Part shown: positions 1 to 12,299 of the stretch, piece after piece | How the letters are laid out: each line of letters opens with the position of its first letter | Numbering within the stretch: position 1 is the first letter of the stretch | From: Eutreptiella sp. 'Long Island Sound 2002' | Taxonomy: Eukaryota > Euglenozoa > Euglenophyceae > Eutreptiales > Eutreptiaceae | NCBI GenBank assembly: GCA_964036045.1 | Contig: OZ038381.1 | Span: 140,651,596-140,715,595 of the forward strand | Direction: 5' to 3' | DNA: 64,000 nucleotides | Translations under genes and position numbers: made by a program | Notes under the pieces: model-generated | Database searches by the model: none | Told to the model about the DNA's origin: nothing | Seen by the model: only the letters and a program-made list of their open reading frames with translations

Positions 1-240
1 TTCCGCGCGTACTCCTCCCTCGACGCCCCTGCGTCCTTTTCCCTGCAGGTGGAAAGTGCACGGCGTCACCACCACCACAAAGCCGACATGCATCCATCCA
101 CGACACTGCCAGCATCGCAGGGTCACATGTAAGGCCATGATGCAGACATGGTGTTGCTGCCTGCCGGCCTGCGTGTTGGGGAGTGTATAATTTTATTTTA
201 TTTTCATAAGCCGAAAAAAAAAGGTTTTTTTTAAAAAAAA
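1..240. other. Unassigned flank
   Basis: This stretch has mixed composition and ends in an A-rich tract at about 215-241. I see no coding-like frame, RNA gene or repeat unit in it. Confidence 0.5.
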
Positions 241-1400
241 AATGTGCAGCGGTTTTGAAAGTAGGAGAAAGCGAACCAACACACACAAGAAAACAAACAA
301 GGCAGCAGGGCAGGAAACCACAGCACTACACCGCAGCACAGCGCCACGGAGCACGGCACAGGGGAGCAGGGCACCAAGGGGGAGAAGGGCCGCACAGCAA
401 CCCGCACCGCACAACAGGGCAGCCAGCCACCTGCGCTGGAGACCGCAGCACAACACAGCAGGCAACAGGACAACGCGGCACAGCGCCCAGCAACACAGCA
501 CAGCACCGCAGGAAACCGCAAGACGGACAACAACGCACGGCATCACCAGGCGACAGAAACAGCACAGAACAAGCAAACAGCAAGACGCAACCGCACCAGC
601 ACAGCGCAGCCCGACACCGCGCTGGGCGAAGAGGACAGGAAACGCACAACACGACACCGCAGAAACCAGACAGTGCAGAGCACACGGCGCGGGGAGACAA
701 GACAACACACAGGGGGGGAAGGCTCAGGACCCGAGGGCAACAGAAAGCGCCCGAGGGCACGACAAAAAGCGCGGCAGCACCGGAAAGAGCGAGACAACAA
801 GTCACAGCATAGAACAACACAACGTAGGGCGCAGCAATGCGCACCAACACAGCGCAGCACAACACCCAGCGACACAGCACAGCACACGGCGACACAAACC
901 ACAACAGGACAAGGGGCCACAACGCGAGCAAAGCAGCAGGTTGACACAACCAGAGACGCTACACCACACACAGCAGCAACCAACAGCACGGCACAACGAA
1001 ACAGAACACACAAAAAGCCACGGCAGCACACAACCAAGCAAGGCAGGACACCACAGCAGGACACGCAGCACAGAGGACGGCAAGACGGCACGACAAAACG
1101 AGCGAGAGGAAACAAACACCAGGACGAAGAAAAAAAAAAGACGGGCGGGGGCGCGGAAAAAGAAGGCGACGGGAAAAAAACATCAACCAAAGCATGGAAC
1201 GCCGAAAACTGGGAAAGGAAAACCAGAGGAGAAGGGGGGGGGGCGGAAGAAGGCCCGAAAACCAAGGGAAAAAAAACAAGAAAGGGGAGGAGGGCAAAAA
1301 AAAAGGGAGGGGGGGCTGGGTAGAGGAAAGGGAGGGCGAACTGAAACAGACACCAGGATAAAAAAAAAGAGGGGGGGGGGAGCGGAAAAGGCAGGCGAGC
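241..1400. repeat. T-depleted low-complexity block ending in A/G runs
   Basis: The plus strand is built almost only of A, C and G (CAGCACAGC-like words) and passes into long A and G homopolymers between about 1,120 and 1,390. Because stop codons need T, every plus frame is open for hundreds of bases. The resulting reading frames are compositional and I do not call genes from them. Confidence 0.7.
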
Positions 1401-1401
1401 C

Positions 1402-2095
1402 CAGTTGCATATTATCACATTGTGTCCCTGCATTGACATTGGACTAGTTACATGGCGTTGGAGATGCACATAGGCCTTGCAACACACCACAAAGGGCGCC
1501 AACGGGCCATTTCCAGGCTGATTGCCGATTTCTACCCATTTGAGTACTCGTATGTAGGCTAGGTGTATCTCCAATGCGCGCCAAGCTGCATATTATCATA
1601 GTGGGTCATTTTTGTGACAATTGGGGAAGTTACACGACGTTCAGGATCAACATAGGGTGCTTGCCAAACCCAAAATGAGGCAAACAACAATTAAATCCTT
1701 GCAGTTTTGGACGTTTTTGGACCATTCCAGCACTCGTATGTAGGCTAGTTGCATTGCTAATGCGAACCACGTTCCATGACATCACATTGTGTCCCATTCG
1801 TCACATTGGATGAGTTCTCTGGCGTCCGGGATGCACACAGGGCTTGCAATAAACCAAAAAGTGCCAGAATGGGCCATTTTCAGAGGTTGCGGCCTATTTT
1901 GGACCGTCTGAGCACACATCTAGTTGCATCACCAATGCGAACCGAGTTGCACATTATCACCTTGTGTCCCATTTGACATTGGACAAGTTACATTGCGTTG
2001 GGCATGCACATAGCCCTTTTGCCACACCAAAGAGTGCCCAACGTGGGTCATTTTGAGGGCTTTGGGCTATCGTCGGACCAAAAGACAATCTGACG
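1402..2095. repeat. ~180-bp degenerate tandem repeat, four copies
   Basis: The anchor GTTGCATATTATCACATTGTG and its variants begin at 1,404, 1,585, 1,771 and 1,946, giving periods of 181, 186 and 175 bp. Each unit also carries TACATGGCGTTGG-like and CACTCGTATGTAGGC-like words. The copies are diverged, so the array is old. The period is close to that of the repeats inside the TIR elements further on. Confidence 0.8.
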
Positions 2096-2730
2096 CAATC
2101 ACACACAGAAATCATCACTTGGAACCATTTGACATTGGTTAATCAACCAGATATGGCACCGAGCAGTCTTTTTGAAGGGCAAATAGGCGAATTTTTGCAG
2201 GAAGCAGATGCAATCTACCCTTCTGGGAATCACAATGCCTCTCTGGATATGAATATTGAAATCTGCGAGCATAAAATGCACATTTCTTCATAATTTGTTA
2301 CATTTCTGCGCACCAATTCCGAACTTCCGAAATTCCCAATTCACGCCGCTAAACGCCTAGATGAAAGAAGGAAGGTAGTATTGCAATACCCAGGGTACCT
2401 CAACGCCGAAGCACTTCAACATAGCCTGCGGGTGTTTGCGGTCCTGCAAAGGGTAATCCCCTTCGACAGTGCTTGTGCAGGGGTCAGTTACCTCAAGTGG
2501 TCGCGCGCGCTGGGGCCCTGTCCCAGAACAAAATAAAAAGATTTGTAAAACACGACGGAAAATATTTTCTGAATAGCTGAAAATGACAAGCATAACTAGC
2601 ATAAAAAACAGCGCTGCGAAACGCGTACAAATGCAACAAAAAATTTGGCGACGTAAAATAGGTGATTTGTTAGCGCCGTAAACACTGAAGCGCTCGTAGG
2701 ACCCTGACGCTGTCCCTCATGACGTCTAAC
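2096..2730. other. Unassigned spacer
   Basis: This is a mixed-composition stretch. Short open frames exist on both strands but none has a recognisable motif. No repeat period is evident by eye. Confidence 0.4.
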
Positions 2731-3600
2731 TAAGGGAGGTACGAAAGAGGCGAGAACGCACGGAGAGCCGAGAAGCGGGAGGCCAACAAAGCAAACAACG
2801 CGCAGCGCCAAGGCCCAAGGCACCCGGGGCCGGAAACCAGAGAAAGCCGGAGACAACGGGGCGCACAACGCATAACAAAAAAAGAACGGAGCACCAAGCG
2901 GCAGGGGGGGGGGGGGCAGCAACCACCAGGGAGCAACCAATGGCCAGGCGAGACACAGAAGAAGGAGAGAGCGCACGGAGAGCCAGGAAGCGGGAGGCTC
3001 ACAAAGCAAACAAAACACAGCGCAAAGGCCCACGGCACCCAGGGCCGGAAACCAGAGAAGGCCAAAGACAACAGGGGCGCACGCAGGGAGAGAAAAAAAA
3101 AGGGGGGGGGGCACGGAGCGGCACCGACAAAACCAGCCAGACACAAAGGAAGGGGGGGAGGGGCACCAAGCACCAAGGAGCAGCCAACAGCCAAGCAGGA
3201 AAAAAAAAGGGAGAGCGCACGGAGAGCCGAGAGGCGGGAGGAAAGAAAACGCAAAGCACAGCGCCAAGGCCGAAGGCACCCGGGGCCGGAAACCACAGAA
3301 AGCGACAGACAACGGGTGCGCGGACAAGGAAAAAAAAAACAAGGAACGGAGCGGTGGCAAGAAAAACCGCGAGACACAAAGGGAGGGGGGGGGGAGGCAA
3401 CCACCAGGCAACAACCAACAGCCTGGCGGGCAACACAAAAGGAGCGAGAGCGCACGGAGGGCCGAGAAGCGCGAGGCCGACAGGACAAACAACACACAGC
3501 GCCAAGGCCGAGGGCACCCGGGGCCGGAAACCAAGGAAAGCAGGAGACAAAGGGGGCGCGCGGAACACGGCAACGGAAAAAAAAAAAGGACCAAGACGGG
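2731..3600. repeat. ~215-245-bp A/G/C-rich tandem repeat, four copies
   Basis: The anchor CGCACGGAGAGCC (with variants) starts at 2,757, 2,972, 3,216 and 3,451. Each unit contains a GGCACCCGGGGCCGGAAACC-like word followed by A and G homopolymer runs. Like the 0.2-1.4 kb block, the plus strand is nearly T-free, which keeps long frames open on both strands. Confidence 0.75.
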
Positions 3601-4045
3601 CACAACCCCAGCCTGGAGGGGGCCAAGCAAAGCAGAAAGCCAAAGCCGCCAAGAGAAAAGGTGAGGCGCACCCGAACGCGCCCGGGAGGCCGGCCCGCCC
3701 GACCCGGCCAAGAAGAGAAAGCACACGAACACACGGACAGGACCCGGGCGTGGCGTCCTCCGACCCGCAAGGAGCGAACCCAGCGCCCCCGCCTCGGCGG
3801 GGGCCAGCGGCAGGCACAAGAAGCCCGGTTCTCGGCCGGCCTCCGCGTGCCCCGCGCAGCCGCCCAGTAAAGCCGGGGGCGCAAGCCCGCGGGGTGGGGA
3901 AACACACCACGGCGACGGGAAAGCGGACCGGAGCACCAAGAGCGACCGGACCGGACGAGGCGCGGCGCACCACGCGGGGCCACGAGGCACAGCAGAGAGG
4001 CACGCCGCCGGCCACAACCAAGGCACACGGACAGGTGCCAAGCAA
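3600..4045. repeat. Dispersed repeat, copy A
   Basis: This block is collinear with 11,560-12,215. Shared words include GTGAGGCGCACC, CGCCCGGGAGGCCGGCCCGC, GGCGTGGCGTCCTCCGACCC, CTCCGCGTGCCCCGCGCAGC and CGCGGCGCACCACGCGGGGC. Copy A lacks about 200 bp present in copy B after GTCCTCCGACCCGCAA. Each copy follows a purine-rich block, so the purine tract plus this segment may form one larger unit. Function is unknown. Confidence 0.8.
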
Positions 4046-4129
4046 CGGGTGCCACAAACCCGCTCAGCGCGCACAACACGCAACGAACCACGGCAAACAA
4101 ACAGGTGCCAGGCAACAGCCAACACACAC

Positions 4130-7100
4130 AACGCAAACCCCAGCCAGGAGTGGCGGGGCGCAGCCAAAACGCGAGCCCGAGAACACACACCCACAACACA
4201 CAGCTCAGCCAGGAGTGGCGGGGCGCAGCCGAAACCCGACCCCAAACACACACACCCACACCGCGCACCCCAGCCAGGAGTGGCAGGGTGCAAGCCGAGC
4301 GCGCACACAAGCACACACACAGCCCAACATCCCAGCCAGCAGTGGCAGGGCGCAGCTGAAACCCGAGCCCAAGCACACACACCTGAGCCGCACACCCCAG
4401 CCAGGAGAGGCGGGGTACAGGAGGAGGACGCACACCAGCACACGCACACCCCAACACCCCAGCCAGGAGTGGCGCAGCGCAGCCGAAACCCGAGCCCAAA
4501 CACACACACCCACACCGCACACCCCAGCTAGGAGTGGCGCGGTACAAGCGGAGCACGCACACAAGCACACACACACCCCAACACCCCAGCCAGGAGTGGC
4601 GGGGCGCAGCCAAGACTCGAGCCCAAACACACACACCCACGGCGCGCACCCCAGGCAGGAGTGGCGGGGTGCAAGCGGAGCGCGCACACCAGCACACACA
4701 CAGCCCAACACCCCAGCCAGGGGTGGCAGGGCGCAACCGAAACCCCAACCCAAACAAACACACCCACAGCGCGCACCCCAGCAAGGAGTGGCGGGCCGCA
4801 AGCGGAGCGCCCACACCAGAACACACACATCCCAACAGCCCGGCCAGGAGTTGCGAGGCGCAGCCGAAACCCGAGCCCAAACACACACACCCACACCGCA
4901 CACCCAAGCCAGGAGCGGGAGGGTACAAGCGGAGCACGCACACAAGCACACACACAGCCCAACACCTCAGCCAGGAGCGGGGCGCAGCCGAAACCCGAGC
5001 CCCAACACACACACCCACGGCGCGCACCCCAGCCAGGAGTGGCGGGGTGCAAGCGGAGCGCCCACACCAGCACACACACAGCCCAACAACCCAGCGAGGA
5101 GTGGCGGGATGCAGACGAAACGCGAGCCCTAACACACACACCTTCACCGCACACCCCAGCGAGGAGTGGCGGGGTACAAGGGGGGAACGCACACAAGCAC
5201 GCACACCCCAACACCCCAGCCAGGAGTGGCGGGGCGCAGCCGAAACGCGTGCCCAAGCATACACACCCACGTCGCGCACCCCGGCCAAGAGTGGCGGGTA
5301 CAAGGGGAGCAGGCACAGAAACATGCACACCCCAACACCCCAGCCAGGAGTGGCGGGGCGCAGCCGAAACCCGCACCCAAACACACACACCCACATTGCG
5401 CACCCCAGCCAGGAGTGGCGGGGTGCAAGCGGAGCGCGCACACGAGCACACACACAGCCCAACACCCCAGCCAGGAGTGGCGGGGCGCAGCCGAAACCCG
5501 AGCCCAAACACACACACCCACAGCGCGCACCCCGGCCAGGAGTGGCGGGGTGCAAGCGGAGCGCGCACACGAGCACACACACACAGCCCAACAGCCCAGC
5601 CAGGAGTGGCGGGGCGCAGCCGAAACCCGAGCCCAAGCACACACACCCAAGCCGCACACCCCAGCCAGGAGAGGCGGGGTACAGGAGGAGCACGCACACC
5701 AGCACACACACACCCCAACACCCGGGCCAGGAGTGGCAGGGGGCAGCCGAGACCCGAGCCCAAGCACACACACCCAAGGCGCACACCCCAGCCAGGGGAG
5801 GCGGGGTACAGGAGGAGCACGCACACCAGCACACACACACCCCAACACCCCAGCCAGCAGTGGCGGAGCGCAGCCAAAACCCGAGCCCAAACACACACAC
5901 CCAAACTGCAAGACCCCAGCCAGGAGTGGCGGGGTACAAGAGGAGCACGCACAAAAGCACACACACACCCCAACACCCCAGCCAGGAGTGGCGGGGCGCA
6001 GCCGAAACCCGAGCCCAAACACACACACCAACGGCGCGGACCCCAGCCAGGAGTGGCGGGGTGCAAGCGGAGCGCCCACACAAGCACACACACAGCCGAA
6101 CACCCCAGCCAGGGGTGGCGGGGTGCAGCCGAAACCCGAGCCCAAACACACACACCCACGGCGCGCACCCCAGCCAGGAGTGGCGGGGTGCAACCAGGGC
6201 ACCCACACCAGCACACACACAGCCCAACACCCCAGTCAGGAGTGGCGGGGCGCAGCCGAAACCCGAGCCCAAGCACACACACCCACGGCACGCACCCCAG
6301 CCAGGAGTGGCGGGGTGCAAGCGGAGCGCCCACACCAGCACACACACACGCCAACATCCGAGCCAGGAGTGGCGGGGTGCAGCCGAAACCCGAGCCCAAA
6401 CACACACACCCACGGCGCGCACCCCAGCCACGAGTGGCGGGTTGCAAGCAGAGCGCCCACACCAGCACACACACAGCCAAACACCCCAGCCAGGAGTGGC
6501 GGGGCGCAGCTGCAACCCGAGCGCAAACACACACACCCACGGCGCACAGCCCAACCAGGAGTGGCGGGGTGCAAGCGGAGCGCCCACACCAGCACATACA
6601 CAGCCCAACACCCCAGCCAGGAGTGGCGGGGCGCAGCCGAAACCCGAGCCCAAACACACACACTGACGGCGCGCACCCCAGCCAGGAGTAGCGGGGTGCA
6701 AGCGGAGCGCCCACACCAGCACACACACAGCCCAACGCCCCAGCCAGGACTGGCTGGATGCAGACGAAATTCGAGCCCAAACAGACACACCCTGACCGCA
6801 CACTCCAGCTAGGAGTGGTGGGGTACAGGGGCATGCACACAAGCACGCACAGCCCAAGACCCCAGCCAGGAGTGGCGGGGCGCAGCCGAAACCCGAGCCC
6901 AAGCACACACACCCACGCCGCGCACCCCGGCCAGGAGTGGCGGGGTACAGGGGCAGCAGGCACAACAGCACACACACACCCCAACATCCCAGCCAGGAGT
7001 GGCGGGGCGCAGCCGAAGCCCGAGCCGAAACACACTCACCCACACCGCGCACCCTAGCCAGGAGTTGCGGGGTGCAAGCGGAGCGCGCACACAAGCACAC

Positions 7101-8690
7101 ACACAGCCCAATATCCCAGCCAGGAGTGGCGGGGCGCAGCCGAAACCCGAGCCCAATCACACACAACCAAACCGCGCACCCCAGCCAGGAGTGGCAGGGT
7201 GCAAGCGGAGCGCGCACACGAGCACACACACAGCCCAACAGCCCAGCCAGGGGTGGCGAGGCGCAGCCGAAACCCGAGCCCAAGCACACACACCCAAGCC
7301 GCACGCCCCTGCCAGGAGAGGCGGGGTACAGGGGGAGCACGCACATCAGCACACACACACCCCAACACCCCGGCCAGGAGTGGCGGGGCGCAGCCGAGAC
7401 CCCACCCCAAACGCACACACCCACACCACACACCCCAGCCAGGAGTGGCATGGTACGAGAGGGGCACGCACACGAGCACACACACACCCCTACACCCCAG
7501 CCAGGAGTGGCGGGGCGCAGCCGAAACCCGACCCCAAGCACACACACCCACACCGCGGATCCCGGCCAGGAGTGGCGGGGTGCAAGCGGAGCGCGCACAC
7601 GAGCACACACACAGCCCAAAATCCCAGCCAGGAGTGGCGGGGCGCAGCCGAAACCCGAGCCCAAACACACACACCCACACCGCACACCCCAGCCAGGAGT
7701 GGCAGGGTACAAGAGGGGCACGCACACGAGCACACACACACCCCTACACCCCAGCCAGGAGTGGCGGGGCGCAGCCGAAACCAGAGCCCAAGCACACACA
7801 CCCAAGCCGCACACCCCAGCCAGGAGAGGCAGGGTACAGGAGGAGCACGCACACATGCACACAGACACCCCAACACCCCGGCCAGGAGGGGCGGGGCGCA
7901 GCCAAAACCCGAGCCCAACCACACACACACACACCGCACACCCCAGCCAGGAGTGGCGGGGTACAAGAGGGGCACGCACACGAGCACAAACACACCCCTA
8001 CACCCCAGCCAAGAGTGGGGGGGCGCAGCCGAAACCCGAGCCCAAACACACACACCCACGGCGCGCACCGCAGCCAGGAGTGGCGGGGTGCAAGGGGAGC
8101 GCCCACAGCAGGACACACACACCCGAACAACCCAGCCAGGAGTGGCGGGGTGCAGCCGGCACCCGAGCCCAAACACACACACCCAGGGCGCGCACCCCAG
8201 CCAGGAGTGGCGGGGTGCAAGTGGAGCGCCCACACCAGCACACACACGTCCCAACACCCCAGCCAGGAGTGGCGGGGTGCAGCTGAAACCCAAGCCCAAA
8301 CACACACACCCCCACCGCACACCCCAGCCAGGAGGGGCGGGGTACAAGCGGAGCACGCACACAAGCACACACACACCCCAACACCCCAGCCAGCAGTGGC
8401 GGGGCGCACCCGAAACCGGAGCTGAAGCACACAGACCCACGCCGCACACCGCAGCCAGGAGTGGCGGGGTGCAAGCGGAGCGCGCACACAAGCAGACACA
8501 AACCCCGACACCCCAGCCAGGACTGGCGATGCGCAGCCGGAACCCGAACCCAACCACACACACCCACACCACACAGCCCAGCCAGGAGTGACGGGGTGCA
8601 AGCGGAGCGCCCACACAAGCGCGCACACACCCCAACACCCCAGGCAGGAGTGGCGGGGCGCAGCCGAAACCCGAACCCAACGACAACCCA
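4130..8690. repeat. 127-bp satellite, a dimer of two ~60-66-bp half-units, about 36 copies
   Basis: Both half-units share the core CCAGCCAGGAGTGGCGGGG but differ after it. One continues CGCAGCCGAAACCCGAGCC and the other TGCAAGCGGAGCGC or TACAAG. Both end in runs of CACACA. CGCAGCC anchors at 4,478, 4,605, 4,732 and 4,859 give a period of 127 bp. The period is not a multiple of three and the plus strand has few T, so all frames are open and rotate; very long frames on either strand are therefore not evidence of a gene. The core contains the inverted pair GCCA/TGGC. Confidence 0.9.
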
Positions 8691-9570
8691 GACCCAAACA
8701 CAAGCACCACACAACAGTAGGAAACGCAGTGTCCATAGCCCGGGCACTGAGGCAGCCCGTGCCATGCAGGTGACCCGGCCAAACGAGATCCGGAGACCGG
8801 GGGTAAGGCTGCATCCTAAGGCCGGCGCTGCTTTGGGGGTCGAGGCGGAGCGTGCAACACCCAGACACATCGGAATCCCAGTACCAAGAACATGCATGCA
8901 TGCCCTGGGAGCGGGATACGCCAGGAAGTCCGGTGAACCCCTAGGGTTCCGCCCAAAGGACGGGACGTGCGCAAGCACGGGGGCGCAGCCTCCCGGCATG
9001 ACAAGCAGTCATGCTGGCGGCGATCAGCCCTCCCGGTATTGCCCGGGGCCGCTTTGTTGGGGGCCACCAGTCAGGTCTAGCGGGATGTAGGCCGCCTCCC
9101 CTCTTCACGCGCGGAACCTCTTCCTGTTCCTCACAGGGGCCACGCCAGGGGGAACCATGGGGCGCCTCTCCACGACCGAGTGCACCTACCTACCTACCTA
9201 CCTGCTTGTGCAGCAGTCTGATTGCACATTGTACGGTGCAACCCCCTGGCCCTCAATCACCCGAATGGCAAAAAAACAAGCCGCCAAACCCTGCTTATTC
9301 ACGGCTGTATGTCTGTTTCGACTCCGCTCTTCACGGCGATGCCCATGAACTGGCAAGCGCACCGGGTTCAGTGTATTGGCTGGCATTCCTAGTCGGAGTG
9401 ACTCCAAGTCAATCCAGGTACATGACTTTGAAATACCCCAGGTCGGGAAATCTAGAGATATCCCAGCAGGAGAAGATAAGAGAGGTACTTCAGACCTGCA
9501 GTTCCACAGGGACCTCATAGCGAGGAAATCAGGGGGGAAACCGCAGAGATGCCACCTGATTCAGTGCCCA
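8691..9570. other. Unassigned spacer
   Basis: No coding-like frame with a recognisable motif is seen. A (CCTA)n microsatellite lies at 9,185-9,203. The rest appears to be single-copy within this window. Confidence 0.4.
9185..9203. repeat. (CCTA)n microsatellite
   Basis: Almost five perfect CCTA units are seen. Confidence 0.85.
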
Positions 9571-9954
9571 TCATACGCTAGAGACCAGCTCAGGCACTGC
9601 CCCAACATCCAGGCAGGTGTCAGGGGCTGGAGGATCTCCTTCATTCAGACGTAAATTAGAAGTCAGGCAGGACACTTTATAGACATTGTGACGCTGTGAA
9701 TCAGAACAGTGGACAAGTCGGTCCATCGAGAGCTTGATTTCTCTGCGAGGATCAGTGGACCGCGTGATGTGTTGCGGCAGATTGTAGTCCAGCCATTGTT
9801 CATTGATGTCATGCAAGAAAGCAGTGACCTCATACCATTCAGGCCAGTCCAAACCCCGGGATTCGACTCTCCATCAGGGTTGCTGCCTTCGAAGGGCTGC
9901 TCTGACGTTTTTGGCTTCCCTCGAACCTTACCTTCATACTTATGCTCAAGAACA
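9571..9954 (-). pseudogene. Coding-like remnant, probably retroelement, family not recognised
   Basis: The minus strand at 9,571-9,852 gives a 93-residue frame of ordinary amino-acid composition, beginning MDWPEWYEVTAFLHDINEQW. An overlapping frame continues towards 9,954, so a frameshift is likely. No family motif is recognised. It lies directly beyond the TIR element at 9,955-10,601 and on the same strand as the integrase remnant at 10,648-10,989. The two could be parts of one retroelement split by that insertion, but this is an inference from position only. Confidence 0.4.
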
Positions 9955-10601
9955 CACATATGATTTTACGATGTCGTCAGATCCCAAAATTCAGTTGCCA
10001 GACTACCGCTGAAACCGCCGCGGTCGCGATTTTCTCGCCTCCGCAAGCATTTTTGGCTCATTTTGCGAGATTTGTGCCAATTCTGTGCGCAGTTAAGCAG
10101 ATTTAGGAAGTGCAATCTGCCAATCGCAATCATATCCTGCTCCTGTGATCAAATGAGGGTCATCCCATCAATCTTTAGGGAGATACTTCCAAAATACCGC
10201 CTTTTCGGGCCTTTTTTGGCACTTTTCCAAGAAGAAAGTGGCATAAGTGGATTTTGGGGAGGTCTCATGAGATTTCAAATGGGTCAAGGTTCTCCCTAAG
10301 GTTAGTTTGGCCTTAGCAAACCACAATATTTGACCCTAAATGGTGGTGCATCAAGATAATTGAGTGGCGGGTGCTAAAATTGCCCCAAAACAGCCATATT
10401 TGCCCTTTTTAACTTGTAAAAGTCGCATAAGTACATTTAGGGGAGGTATCATGAGATTTTGAGGGTGCTGGATGCAAAAAAGCATGTTGTATGGGGACAC
10501 AGATCGCCCAAACACAATTTACAGCATGCTAACTACTTGAATTGGTGTGTTTTTTTATGTTGCAGGTTTTGGGATTTTTGGACGTCATAAAATCCTATGT
10601 G
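9955..10601. mobile_element. 647-bp non-autonomous TIR element (TIR family copy 1)
   Basis: The left end reads CACATATGATTTTA. The reverse complement of the right end reads CACATAGGATTTTATGACG. Both ends are followed by a TCCCAAAA word. The interior holds two ~184-bp spaced copies of GGGGAGGT(C/A)TCATGAGATTT-like sequence (10,256 and 10,440). A 67-bp stretch (10,461-10,527) closely matches 39,941-40,007 in the satellite of the 8.5-kb TIR block. No coding frame is recognised. A target-site duplication is not obvious; at most the flanks share CA. Confidence 0.75.
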
Positions 10602-10647
10602 CATACTTGACAACATAGGAGTCATTGTGGACGTCCTGCGGCTAAGA

Positions 10648-10989
10648 CTAATGGTGCAGAGGGGGGTGGACACCATCCTGTTGGGGTATATAGGGCGTTA
10701 GCCTTACCAACAACAGAATGGCATCCTTACCGCTCAGGTCTAACATGTATGTACATCTAGAAACCTTACAGACGATCTCTGTAGGGTCGTACCGTAGCCT
10801 GTCGAGCTTGGAATGTAGGCCAGGCTGGTCAGTCTTGTTTGGCACCCACACTCGGTCCCCCTGGAACTGCAGAGACCGGTGTTTTTCGAGGAAGGCGTGG
10901 TACTCCCTGGCGTTGAGGTGAGCCAATTTTATTAGGATGAGCTGGCATTTGCCCTGAGCCCTGCGGAAGTACTCGGTCGCATCCTCCAG
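10648..10989 (-). pseudogene. Ty3/gypsy integrase C-terminal (GPY/F-like) remnant
   Basis: About 114 residues match the end of a gypsy-type integrase: an alpha-helical stretch (LEDATEYFRRAQGKC...), the beta-barrel start GDRVWVPNKT, then KLDRLRYDPTEIVCKV, YMLDLSGK and RLTPYIP, as in the pattern GD.VWV...KL..R..GPF.I...Y.LDLP. Upstream (10,990 onward) the frame runs into a T/C-rich low-complexity tract, so the catalytic core is lost. It is a fragment and non-functional. Confidence 0.75.
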
Positions 10990-11560
10990 CCCGCCGGCAG
11001 GAAAGAGACACCAACGACAGCAGCAAAAAAAACGGGGGAGGTAGGGGGTGGCAAAGGAAAACAAAAGACAAGGAGAGGAAAGCGGGGTAGGAGAAAGGGA
11101 CAGCGAGAGGAAACAAACACCCGGACACAAGCAAAAAAAAAAGAAGAAAAAGAAGTGGGGGGGAGCGGAAAAGGAATGCGGCAGGAAACAAACACCAACC
11201 GAAGCAGGAAGTGCCGAAAACTAGGACAAAAAAAAAGGGGGGGGCAAGGAAAACGAGAGACAAGGGAAGGGGGCGGAGGAGAGGAGAAGGAGGGCAAGGG
11301 GGAACAAACACCGAACCGAGCAGGCAGCAAACAAAACAAGAAAAACAAAAAACAGAGGGGGGGTGGGGAGTCGAAAAGGAGGGTGACAGGAAACAAATAC
11401 CAATCAAAGCAGGAAGGCCAAAAAAACAGGGGAGGGGGAGGGGGAGGGGGAGGCAAGCATCGCCAAGGCCAAGGACACGAAGGGCCGGAAAACAGCAAAA
11501 GCAAGGAACAACAGGGGCAAAAAAACAAAAAAAACAACGGAAAACAGGCAAACACACCAA
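10990..11560. repeat. Purine-rich low-complexity tract
   Basis: The plus strand is A/G-rich with repeated homopolymer runs (A8-A9, G7-G8) and GGAAACAAACACC-like words at loose intervals. It resembles the blocks at 1.1-1.4 kb and 3.1-3.6 kb and, like the latter, precedes a copy of the dispersed repeat. Confidence 0.65.
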
Positions 11561-12220
11561 CACGAAGGGGCAATCCGAACCCGGAGGGGGCCCAGCAAAG
11601 CAAGGGGACGAGACTGCCAAAGGAAAGGTGAGGCGCACCTAAACGCGCCCGGGAGGCCGGCCCGCCCAACCCGGCCAGGAAGAACGAGCACACGCACACA
11701 CGCACAGGACTCTGGCGTGGCGTCCTCCGACCCGCAACGGGAGGTGTCGGCGTCCACACGAAACAGCACCGGTGTACTGGCCGAGTCCCCCGTCGAAGCA
11801 CGGACGGTACGGGAAACCGGACGCGTCAGTGAACGGGTCCACACACGCCAACCACTGCAGCTCAAGCAGCCCAAGACCGACGCCAGAGGGACCCGCCAGG
11901 GACAACCCAATCGCAGGGCTCCGAACGGGTACGACACGGAGCGAGCCCCTGCCTCGGCGGGAGCCAGCGGCAGGCACAATGAGCCCTGTTCTCGGCCGGG
12001 CTCCGCGTGCCCCGCGCAGCCGCCCAGTAAATCCGGGCGTGAAAGCCCCCGGGATGGGGAAAGGCACCAAGCCGTCGGGAGAGCCAACCGGAGTACCGCG
12101 AGCGACGCGACCGGACGAGGCGCGGCGCACCACGCGGGGCCAAGAGGTATGCCAGAGAGGCATGCCGCCGGCCACAACCACGGCACATGGACAGGTGCCA
12201 TGCAACAACGGCCGCCGGGT
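11560..12220. repeat. Dispersed repeat, copy B, with ~200 bp absent from copy A
   Basis: It matches 3,600-4,045 over both flanks, but from about 11,740 to 11,945 it carries sequence not present in copy A, including GGACGGTACGGGAAACCGG. Either copy A lost it or copy B gained it. Confidence 0.8.
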
Positions 12221-12299
12221 GCCTCGAGCCCGGACAGCGCGCGCCACAACCACAAAACCACGGCCGAGGAGTGACACCGAAGGGGAGACGGTGCCAAGC

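Noticed and set aside
242-1447. A 401-residue plus-strand open frame
   Set aside because: It lies in T-depleted low-complexity DNA where all plus frames are open.
2730-7979. A 1,749-residue minus-strand open frame
   Set aside because: It runs across the ~235-bp repeat, the dispersed repeat and the 127-bp satellite. The strand lacks stop codons because of its composition, and overlapping frames are open too. There is no start context, domain or codon pattern.
4130-8690. CRISPR-like regular repeats
   Set aside because: Unit halves are contiguous and there are no unique spacers, no cas genes and a eukaryotic context. It is a satellite.
9850-9890. tRNA-like GGATTCGACTC word
   Set aside because: No cloverleaf arms can be built around it. 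No other tRNA, 5S rRNA or snRNA signature was found.
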